The notes beneath the pieces were generated by a model. That model made no database searches, had not been told where the DNA came from, and saw only the letters and a program-made list of their open reading frames with translations. Shown in pieces: positions 1-6,163 of a stretch of DNA of 21,006 nt. Made by a program: the position numbers and the translations under genes. The DNA comes from UBA5499 sp002426275 (lineage in GTDB: Bacteria; Bacillota; DTU084): contig CALASN010000137.1 in the NCBI GenBank assembly GCA_937888735.1, forward strand, positions 1-21,006, read 5' to 3'. Every line of letters begins with the position of its first letter. Position 1 is the stretch's first letter.

Positions 1-222
1 CCCGCCGTTGGTAACGACAGCATCTTTGAGGGGCAAGGCGGCGAGTCCTACGGCATTGCCAATTCTCTGGGGCAGGCCGGACCGGACAGGCCAAAAGGAG
101 ATACGCCTGTGGAAGGCCTCTACATCGTAGGTAACGACACCGAAGGCTTTGGCCTTGGAACTCATCAGGCTGTTGATTCGGGCTTTAAAATCTACGAGAA
201 AATTATGAAAAAGTTGGGGTGA
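1..222 (+). CDS. C-terminal end of an FAD/NAD(P)-dependent oxidoreductase (phytoene-dehydrogenase-like), partial
   Basis: The window opens inside this gene; 73 residues remain before a TGA stop. The visible tail holds GLYIVGNDTEGFGLGTHQAV, which resembles the C-terminal FAD-contacting segment (GLY-V-G ... G-G-H-A---G) of the phytoene desaturase / protoporphyrinogen-oxidase type of flavoprotein. In that family this stretch closes the dinucleotide-binding domain around the flavin. The start and the N-terminal GxGxxG motif lie outside the window, so substrate and reaction cannot be given. Only five bases separate its stop from the next ATG, with a GGGGTGA ribosome binding site overlapping its last codons, so it was probably co-transcribed with the now truncated gene that follows. 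Confidence 0.55.
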   Translation, partial: PAVGNDSIFEGQGGESYGIANSLGQAGPDRPKGDTPVEGLYIVGNDTEGFGLGTHQAVDSGFKIYEKIMKKLG

Positions 223-227
223 GCCAC

Positions 228-344
228 ATGGACAGACAAATTTTCATTGTCACAAGCGCAGCGGGGCATCTTGGCAGCTGCCAAACGAACATTGCGCGGA
301 ACCTACTAATCGCCCGTTCTCCATTAAAAAGCCAATCTCATTAA
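228..344 (+). pseudogene. Truncated Rossmann-fold NAD(P)-binding protein (SDR/NmrA-like) stub
   Basis: An ATG lies six bases after a good ribosome binding site (GGGGTGA). It opens a 38-codon frame beginning MDRQIFIVTSAAGHLGS, which looks like the first beta strand and glycine-rich nucleotide-binding loop (normally TGAAGHLG) of an NmrA/short-chain-dehydrogenase protein. Family members are normally 200 residues or more, but here a TAA stop follows after NLLIARSPLKSQSH, so only the first beta-alpha unit is left. The glycine usual at residue 10 is serine. I read it as the 5' remnant of a deleted gene that followed the upstream flavoprotein. The alternative is a short ORF that resembles the motif by chance. 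Confidence 0.4.
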
Positions 345-410
345 AGGCAGAGCTTTCACGATACTGCTTTTTCATAACCAATAGAAAGGCTATGGAAAGT
401 TTGCCAAATA

Positions 411-419
411 TGGTATGAT
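411..419 (+). promoter_or_regulatory. Possible extended -10 element upstream of the SpoIIM-like gene
   Basis: TGGTATGAT fits an extended -10 box (TGn followed by TATGAT). No convincing -35 box lies 17 bases upstream. The rest of 345-576 holds only short repeats, such as the direct repeat CGCAATT around 492-514. Confidence 0.2.
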
Positions 420-576
420 AAATGCGTACCGGGACATTCAATGCACCCCCTGAACGAAAAAAAGCGCGTTCTGACATAACCGCGCAATTGAGCGGAGACG
501 CAATTTATCGGTTCTCTGCCCAACCTTCTCCACGGTCAAGGAAACTAAGTTGCTAACCCTGTAAAGAGGCAGGCAG

Positions 577-1203
577 ATGTTGAATTTTATTCGTAAAAAG
601 CTAAGCGGTAACAGCGTTAAGCAGCGAATTATCTTTTCGACGCTGTTGTTCTTGACGCTGTTTTTCAGTGTAGCGGTTATAAGCTACTACCTGCTACCCG
701 ACGGTTTTCTAAAAGGCAAAAATCCATTGCAAAATTGGCAAACCTCCGCTAATAATTTTGTTCTCACGCTCCAAATTTTCTTCTATAACATGCTCTCCGT
801 GTTGATGATTTTTTTCGGCAGCCTTTTTGGACGAAAAAAAGAAAAGGAAGCTAACTATCTTTCTCTTGGTTATCTTGCGTTTTATGTGCAGATATGTATC
901 AACGGAGTCGTGCTGGGAACATGGTCGTTTGCGGCGGCGGATACGGCAGTTCCGCTGATCGCAAGAATTACCCATTCCTTTGATCTCGTACATAAGGCGG
1001 GGCTTTGGGAGATGATGGGTCAATTGCTCATCACCTGTGCTGTCGCCCATATCGCCACGGTATTAACAAACGGCAAGGAAACCGTGACACGGAAAATAAA
1101 AGACGTTCATTTGACAACAGCTGAAAAGATTGCCTTGACGGCTGGATTCGCGTTAATGTTGGCAGGAGCCATTATTGAGAGCATTGCTATTAATAGCTTA
1201 TAG
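577..1203 (+). CDS. SpoIIM-like integral membrane protein
   Basis: This 208-residue protein has about five hydrophobic segments, near residues 18-42, 62-85, 93-125, 143-163 and 184-206. The pattern of an NNFVL segment, a membrane segment ending FFGSLFGRKK, an NGVVLG turn and a C-terminal helix pair (HKAGLWEMMGQLL) resembles the stage II sporulation protein M (SpoIIM/DUF95) superfamily. In Bacillus the true SpoIIM works with SpoIID and SpoIIP in engulfment, but many superfamily members lie outside sporulation loci and have no known role, and no spoIID or spoIIP is visible here. The ATG is preceded by AAAGAGG at suitable spacing. The gene converges with the minus-strand block, with the hairpin at 1289-1314 between them. 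The family call is by eye. Confidence 0.5.
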   Translation: MLNFIRKKLSGNSVKQRIIFSTLLFLTLFFSVAVISYYLLPDGFLKGKNPLQNWQTSANNFVLTLQIFFYNMLSVLMIFFGSLFGRKKEKEANYLSLGYLAFYVQICINGVVLGTWSFAAADTAVPLIARITHSFDLVHKAGLWEMMGQLLITCAVAHIATVLTNGKETVTRKIKDVHLTTAEKIALTAGFALMLAGAIIESIAINSL

Positions 1204-1326
1204 CTCACTTTGAAATTCCTCGGCCGTATATGGACACAATCCGTCCCCTTGCTGCAAATGGTGACTGGAAGTACTTTTTACCGTAACAAGCCTAGAGGCG
1301 ACTGCCTCTAGGCTCTTAAGCGACAT
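1198..1326 (-). CDS. Candidate 42-residue ORF reading through the hairpin (low confidence)
   Basis: On the minus strand a GAGGAG ribosome binding site stands four bases before an ATG. It opens a 42-codon frame that starts MSLKSLEAVASRLV, runs through the hairpin at 1289-1314 and ends in TAA overlapping the stop of the SpoIIM-like gene. The paralogous element at 2633-2697 also has a ribosome binding site and an ATG, followed by MPLKSLEAFTSGLFL and a stop. The resemblance could reflect conserved peptides, or simply conservation of the hairpin DNA. I recognise no family. Overlap with a convergent gene end argues against an ordinary gene. Confidence 0.15.
   Translation of the reverse strand: MSLKSLEAVASRLVTVKSTSSHHLQQGDGLCPYTAEEFQSEL
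1289..1314. terminator. Perfect 11-bp hairpin between convergent genes (copy 1 of a duplicated element)
   Basis: AGCCTAGAGGC, a 4-nt loop GACT and GCCTCTAGGCT form a perfect 11-bp stem. It sits between the 3' ends of the plus-strand SpoIIM-like gene and the minus-strand regulator, where a bidirectional terminator is expected. The T-rich tract is weak on both strands (CTTAAG on plus, TTGTTA on minus), so efficient intrinsic termination is not assured. A close relative of the same hairpin occurs at 2634-2659. Confidence 0.5.
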
Positions 1327-1446
1327 TAATCTCCTCTGCGTCAAGCATCTGATCTCTTCTGCCGTTGTCTACAGTTTTATGCTTGAGCGTCACGAGCTTA
1401 GTGTCTCAGTGTCGAATTGCCTCTTCAGCTTCCGAAACGCAGGCTT

Positions 1447-2568
1447 CTAATTCCGGCTTGGATTCTGCGAAGCCTGATCGGCACTTGACCGATTCTCTAT
1501 GGAATGGCAGACCTTATCTCCACTTGACGCACGGATAATCAACTTCGTGTTTAAGACCTTTTGCGTTAAGGTCTCGGTTCCCTGAATTCGAGCGATCAAA
1601 ATTTTCACAGCTCCCGCTCCCATCTGTTCGCAAGGCTGCTCCACCGTGGTCAGAGACGGAATTACGAAGTTGCCGACCGGAGCGTTGTCGAAACCTACCA
1701 CCGCTAACTCTTCCGGGACTTTCTTCCCTAATCTTGCGGCAAGCTTCATCGCCCCGATGGCGATCATGTCGGACGCGAAGATTGCCGTCAGATCCTTTTT
1801 TCCCATGAAAGCCCTCAGTTCAGACTCTGAGAGCTCTCTTTTTTCTTTGAGAAGTAACAGGTTTGGATCGACGGGGAGCCCTTGTGTTTTCATAGCCAAA
1901 CAATAACCTTTGAGTCTTTGCTCTACGGAGCTCACTCGCCTCTCGCAGGCGATCATGCCAACCTTTATATGGCCGAGAGCCAAAAGATGCCGCACCGCTT
2001 CATATGAGCCGATGCAGTTATCAGAGACTATGTAGTCCGTGGGGATATATGGTAGGAAACGATCCACTAACACAAAAGGACAATTGCGCTCTCTGAGCCT
2101 TAAGACGTTCTCTTCACAGCTGCAGGGATCGAGATAATAATAGATGATGCCGGCTACACCTTCATGATATAGTGCATCGAGCAGACACCATTCGTCAGCC
2201 GTTTGCTGAGAGTTGACAAAAATTATTCTGTATCCGTTTTCCGCCGCTTCTCTTTCCGCTCCCTTCAAAATTCTGCCCGTATGCGCATCTGCGATGTACG
2301 GCAACACAAAACCGATTTGTTTTTTCTTCTGGTCCGCATTCTCTCGCATGGGAACAGTTGCTTTGATGAACGTGCCCTTGCCGGACCGCCTGTACAGTAG
2401 ACCCTCCCGGGCAAGTTCCTGTAAAGCCTGACGGACTGTGAAGCGACTGACATTATATTGCCGGCTCAGATCTAGTTCTCTGGGCAGGCAATCTCCTATT
2501 GCCCATCTGCCTCGTCTGATGTCGCCAAGCAAATCGTTTTTCACTTGCTGATATAAATGTTGTGCCAT
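1447..2568 (-). CDS. GntR/LacI-type hybrid transcriptional regulator (AraR-like architecture), regulator 1
   Basis: This 373-residue cytoplasmic DNA-binding protein has a GntR-type winged helix at about residues 4-68 (LYQQVKNDLL ... NVSRFTVRQALQELAREGLL ... GKGTF). A LacI/periplasmic-binding-protein-like effector domain follows at about 84-340 (KQIGFVLPYI, GIIYY, YIVSDN, EAVRHLLALGH, TAIFASDMIAIGAM, VVGFDN). Proteins of this build, such as Bacillus AraR, repress sugar-utilization operons and release DNA when they bind a sugar; the effector here is unknown. I chose the ATG preceded by GGGAGAAAA, because the upstream TTG at 2586 has no ribosome binding site. The C-terminus runs about 25 residues past the usual IIRASS end. 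Its position just after the sugar-binding-protein gene suggests control of this locus. The palindrome at 2589-2603 may be its own operator. Confidence 0.9.
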   Translation of the reverse strand: MAQHLYQQVKNDLLGDIRRGRWAIGDCLPRELDLSRQYNVSRFTVRQALQELAREGLLYRRSGKGTFIKATVPMRENADQKKKQIGFVLPYIADAHTGRILKGAEREAAENGYRIIFVNSQQTADEWCLLDALYHEGVAGIIYYYLDPCSCEENVLRLRERNCPFVLVDRFLPYIPTDYIVSDNCIGSYEAVRHLLALGHIKVGMIACERRVSSVEQRLKGYCLAMKTQGLPVDPNLLLLKEKRELSESELRAFMGKKDLTAIFASDMIAIGAMKLAARLGKKVPEELAVVGFDNAPVGNFVIPSLTTVEQPCEQMGAGAVKILIARIQGTETLTQKVLNTKLIIRASSGDKVCHSIENRSSADQASQNPSRN

Positions 2569-2588
2569 TTTTCTCCCGCTTCTCAAGA

Positions 2589-2603
2589 ATGAACAGTTAA
2601 CAT
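2589..2603. promoter_or_regulatory. Imperfect palindrome before regulator 1, possible operator
   Basis: ATGAACAGTTAACAT lies about 20 bases upstream of the regulator 1 start. Its outer ATG/CAT arms match and the inner bases only partly do. Its place suggests autoregulation, which is inference. Confidence 0.2.
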
Positions 2604-2633
2604 TTATCGCGCTTTTTCTGAACTCAAAGAAAG

Positions 2634-2659
2634 AGCCCAGAGGTGAATGCCTCTAGGCT
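2634..2659 (-). terminator. Hairpin terminator after the sugar-binding-protein gene (copy 2 of a duplicated element)
   Basis: On the minus strand GCCTAGAGG, a 6-nt loop and CCTCTGGGC form a 9-bp stem (one G-T wobble, extended by an A-T pair), followed by a T-rich run CTCTTTCTTT. This is a good intrinsic terminator for the solute-binding-protein gene whose stop lies at 2706. The base changes relative to the copy at 1289-1314 keep the stem intact. Confidence 0.6.
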
Positions 2660-2705
2660 TTTAAGTGGCATTTCATAACCCACCTCAGCGACCGCGCTTA
2701 CAAGT

Positions 2706-4082
2706 TTAAGGCTTTATACCATTCAAGAACCGTTCCTGGAACCCGCGAGCAGCTTTGGCCAACAATATTTTGGGATCTGAATCCTTTTCCGTCAGGACCG
2801 CCTGAACAGCCGGTCCCAGATACTCCGAATAAAGCTGCTGACAGAAAAATGGCGGTTCTGTTCGCATGTATTTGGCCGCTTCATTCCAAATCTCAGGAAA
2901 ATCAACCAGCACATCTTTATACGGCGCAGCCGCTTCCCTGGCCTTTTTGTCGGTTTGGCCGATGAAAATAGGCAGCGCTGTGAGCGCGTCAATTTGTCCT
3001 TGCCTTCGCAGATCTTCGCCTTTCTCCTTTATTCTTTCTGGAGCTGCTGATCCCAAGACCCGCCAAGTGATCCACTTGAAAGCTGCTTCCTGTACTTCTC
3101 GAGGCCGCTTGGGATTGATAATTAAATAGTTGCCTCCCATCTGATTTGCCCTGCCGGCTGGGCCGGCAGGCAACAGTGCAACCCCGATGTTTTCCAGCTT
3201 CATCCCATACTGATTCACCAAAGCGGGAACTACATCCTGAGCTGAAATGATCATGCCGATCTGATCGCTAGCAAAGCGGGCCTGCAGATCCTGCGATGTG
3301 GACAACAGGGAAGATTGCAGCACGTCATGCTTCCAGCGTAGGTTCTTAACAAACTCCAACGCCTCTACCGCCTCTTTTTCAGCGAAAACCGCCTGCCAAA
3401 AGCCGCTCCTCTCCAGCTCAAAATCTCCGCCTGCCTGCCAGACCCAATTAAGAAAGCCCCAGCCTGCCTCGGCGCCATTGCCCATGATGCCAAAGCCTGA
3501 AACCCCACCTTTCTTATCGGTCAACTTCTTGGCGACTGCCACAAACTCATCCCAGTTTGCGGGCACTTCCGCATTGCCGTCGCCGTCCAGGAGGCCTGCT
3601 TGCCGAAAGAGCTTTTTATTATAAATCAACCCCATCAGATAGCCGTCTGTTGGGAGCGCATAAACGCGTCCATCCCGGACAAAAGGAGCCAGAACGTCTT
3701 TATTTATTTGCGCTTTCTCTTGCCAATCGTTCAGCATCTCTGTGAGATCCAAAGCGTAACCCCGCTCCACCACATAGCCCTCGGTTGCCCAAAGGCTGAT
3801 CACATCCTCAGCCGTGCCGCCGGCCATGCTGGTGGCGAAACTGTCGGGGCTGTAAGGCCTATCTGTCCAGCGAATTTCAATATCTGGATAAATCTTATTG
3901 AATCTTGCGATATCCTCTTTCAGCCTCTGCACGGCAACCTTATTTGTTTCTTTAGGTCCGTTATTGATCATAACAACAACTTTCCCAGCTACCGCAGCTG
4001 ATTTTTTTTCGCCGTTGCGGCTGAAGATTCCCACTGCCAGCAGAGCAGCGGCTACAATGATTAAAAACCACCACTTTTTCAT
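2706..4082 (-). CDS. ABC-type sugar-binding protein (extracellular solute-binding protein family 1)
   Basis: This is about 458 residues, a normal length for family 1 (MalE/UgpB-like) binding proteins. An N-terminal hydrophobic segment (WWFLIIVAAALLAVGIF) acts as signal peptide or membrane anchor; there is no lipobox cysteine. The mature part shows family features: FNKIYPDIEIRW, AEDVISLWATEG, an LTEML segment, GRVYALPTDGYLMGLIYNKKLF and a WDEFVAVAKKLTD segment. Such proteins capture a sugar in the periplasm and hand it to an ABC permease, but no permease gene is in the window. GGGGGG abuts the ATG at 4088 and lies six bases before the second ATG at 4082, so I prefer the second. It follows the outer-membrane gene cluster after about 200 nt and precedes regulator 1, fitting uptake of the oligosaccharides that cluster would release. 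Confidence 0.85.
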   Translation of the reverse strand: MKKWWFLIIVAAALLAVGIFSRNGEKKSAAVAGKVVVMINNGPKETNKVAVQRLKEDIARFNKIYPDIEIRWTDRPYSPDSFATSMAGGTAEDVISLWATEGYVVERGYALDLTEMLNDWQEKAQINKDVLAPFVRDGRVYALPTDGYLMGLIYNKKLFRQAGLLDGDGNAEVPANWDEFVAVAKKLTDKKGGVSGFGIMGNGAEAGWGFLNWVWQAGGDFELERSGFWQAVFAEKEAVEALEFVKNLRWKHDVLQSSLLSTSQDLQARFASDQIGMIISAQDVVPALVNQYGMKLENIGVALLPAGPAGRANQMGGNYLIINPKRPREVQEAAFKWITWRVLGSAAPERIKEKGEDLRRQGQIDALTALPIFIGQTDKKAREAAAPYKDVLVDFPEIWNEAAKYMRTEPPFFCQQLYSEYLGPAVQAVLTEKDSDPKILLAKAARGFQERFLNGIKP

Positions 4083-4281
4083 TTTCATCCCCCCGCTCTA
4101 TCTAGTACTTCGCAATAATCACATGCTAACCTGAAAATTCACCACTGATGAGGAGGAAAGGGCTAAACCAAATCAGGTTTCCGCTCGCGTAATCGTGGAT
4201 GTCCGCACTCTCCCTGACTCTCCTCACAATATTTGCGCCCTCAGGGAATATGTGCGATCCACTTTTAGACGCTGTCGAACG

Positions 4282-6147
4282 TCAATAGCTGACGGCGAAC
4301 TCAAAGCCGGCTACCGGTCCCGCATAACTGTTGGCCGCGTCTTCAGCGTCGCCGTAATCGTAAAAGTTCCTGTAAAGCGAGATGGAAGCCTGCCTGGAGA
4401 GCAGATATTCAACGCCGATGCTCTTGACGGAATAGCGAGTATCCACATCAGCGCCCAAGTATTGTCCTCGTCTGGCAATTCCCTTTATCCCCGCCAGACA
4501 ATTCACAGCCCCCCAATTCAGCTTCACGCCGGCGTCGATTGTATCCTCGAAGCAATTTGTCACCTCAGCGGATTGGGAATAGGGATCGTCACCCCAACGC
4601 ACATGGTCTTGCCGCCAGCCGCAGACGAAATCCAGCGGCAGCCCCGCGACTTGAAGCGGAAGGCGCAGACCGTATTTAAGCCGCGTGAACGCCTTCAAAT
4701 TCTGCGTTGTGCCAACTATGAGCCCATCCAAAGTGGCGTCAGCGATCTCACCGCCGGCCTGATAGAGCAATTGAGTATCCAGCTTCCGGTTGCGCAGCGC
4801 CACGCGGAGCTCGGTCCATTTCCGATTGGGCGTGGCATAGCCGTACGGCAAAAAACGCAGCCCCCCTTGGCTGACGGGAACGTTCTCCGCGGTGAGAAGC
4901 TCTCCGGAGCCGAAATTGCCGTCCGCCTGCAGCTTGAGATCCCGCGATTGGGCGGTGAAGCTCACAAAATGCGGATCAACGTAACTGTAAGCGGCAGAAA
5001 GCTCCAGAGCGCCTTTTTGTCCGCTGACCTGGAGGCGTTTAGCGCTGCCCGGCAAAGAGGGGATCTCCTTGAGAAACGCCTCATTGTAACTGCTTCTGGC
5101 CATCTCACTGGCGACGGACAAAGCTCCGTGCCGCCAGGCAAGTCCCAAATTGACCACATTGTTCTGTTCGCCGTATTTCTCGTTCACAGGCGTCCGCGCC
5201 AAATCCGAAAGAGTCAGCGCTTCCAGATTCAAATCCAAATTCGCCAGCAATTTCAACTGTCCTTTGGCGCCCCACAAATACCGGTAAAACGGATATGAGC
5301 CTTCCACAGTCCGAATCTTCGCTCCCAAGAGGTTAACAGCATAATCCTCCGCAGCTTTCTGATAATCAATCCCTTCCAAGATCCGATTGGGACCGGAGAT
5401 GCCTTGATCGGACAGCCGGCTCTCCCTGACTTTGGAAAACAGCTGGCTTTCGTATTCTCCCTCACTGATGGGAAAATAAATGCTGTAAGGGCTCCAGCTT
5501 TTTTGAAAACGTCCGACGGTGAGCCGGTCCTCGCCTTCCATGGCAAGGGTAATGCTGCGCAGCTCCATGCTGGATGCGCCGCCCCAAATTCTATTGACCA
5601 CCACATCGCCTGAAAGCAAAGTCTCGGCCGCGGGCCTGCCGTACAATGTCAAAAGCAAGCCACCGTTCATTTTCAGCCCATTGCTGATGATCTCCGGCTG
5701 CACTGGATCGTAGTACAGCGACTGGCCGTCAAAATCAAGAGCCGCAGAAACTCCGTCACCTGTGAGCTCATACTTTTTTGTTTTGATGATTCCCTGAGCG
5801 CCGTAACCGATCCTAGTCAATTGGTATCCCAGTTCTTTTTGCTCCGCAGACAGGTCGGATGCCCGCCGTTCGATTTCGCCGGTCTGCGATCTAATCTGGC
5901 CGGACAATCGCTGCAGTCTCATCAAATCTTCAAAAGTGACAGTCTCCTCAAGCTCAAGCTCACCGTCCCGCTGCACGTACTGGGAAAGCTCGGTGAGAAT
6001 CTTCTCCAATTCCGCCTTGGTTACGGGCTGGTCTCCTTTCAGCTCCGCCAGCAAAGCCGCCAGATCGTTATCCGCCGCGGCCGCGCCCATGGCCAGGAAG
6101 CACACCATCATGAGCAGAGCGCCTATTTTCAGCAGCACACGCTTCAT
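4282..6147 (-). CDS. Outer-membrane beta-barrel protein (porin-like) with helical N-terminus
   Basis: The protein has 621 residues. A signal peptide (MKRVLLKIGALLMMVCFLAMGAAA) is followed by a charged, heptad-like helical region at about residues 27-108 (TKAELEKILTELSQYV ... SAEQKELGYQL). The rest is a long series of alternating polar/hydrophobic, glycine- and aromatic-rich strands. It ends GFEFAVSY, and a terminal aromatic residue fits the signal read by the BAM assembly machinery. I infer an outer-membrane barrel that could pass oligosaccharides. Porins of other diderm Firmicutes (OmpM type) carry an SLH domain before the coiled coil; I do not see one here. The ATG is preceded by GGGGGAAAGG. 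It is the last gene of the seven-gene run and starts 16 bases after its neighbour ends, with the same domain plan. Confidence 0.7.
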   Translation of the reverse strand: MKRVLLKIGALLMMVCFLAMGAAAADNDLAALLAELKGDQPVTKAELEKILTELSQYVQRDGELELEETVTFEDLMRLQRLSGQIRSQTGEIERRASDLSAEQKELGYQLTRIGYGAQGIIKTKKYELTGDGVSAALDFDGQSLYYDPVQPEIISNGLKMNGGLLLTLYGRPAAETLLSGDVVVNRIWGGASSMELRSITLAMEGEDRLTVGRFQKSWSPYSIYFPISEGEYESQLFSKVRESRLSDQGISGPNRILEGIDYQKAAEDYAVNLLGAKIRTVEGSYPFYRYLWGAKGQLKLLANLDLNLEALTLSDLARTPVNEKYGEQNNVVNLGLAWRHGALSVASEMARSSYNEAFLKEIPSLPGSAKRLQVSGQKGALELSAAYSYVDPHFVSFTAQSRDLKLQADGNFGSGELLTAENVPVSQGGLRFLPYGYATPNRKWTELRVALRNRKLDTQLLYQAGGEIADATLDGLIVGTTQNLKAFTRLKYGLRLPLQVAGLPLDFVCGWRQDHVRWGDDPYSQSAEVTNCFEDTIDAGVKLNWGAVNCLAGIKGIARRGQYLGADVDTRYSVKSIGVEYLLSRQASISLYRNFYDYGDAEDAANSYAGPVAGFEFAVSY

Positions 6148-6163
6148 TGCCTTTCCCCCATTT

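Noticed and set aside
250..477. 75-codon minus-strand ORF overlapping the SDR stub
   Set aside because: It has only a weak GCGG-type ribosome binding site, no recognisable family, and runs antisense to a better supported remnant.
1225..1284. Plus-strand frame MDTIRPLAANGDWKYFLP after the SpoIIM-like gene
   Set aside because: It is 18 codons with no ribosome binding site and no family resemblance.
4260..4281. Possible terminator after the last barrel gene (GACG/CGTC stem)
   Set aside because: The stem is only four base pairs with an eight-base loop and has no T-run. The 193-nt gap from 4089 to 4281 shows no convincing promoter or terminator.
4195..5298. 367-codon plus-strand ORF antisense to the barrel gene
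   Set aside because: It lies almost wholly opposite the signal-peptide-bearing barrel gene, its composition is that of a reverse reading, and no motif is seen.
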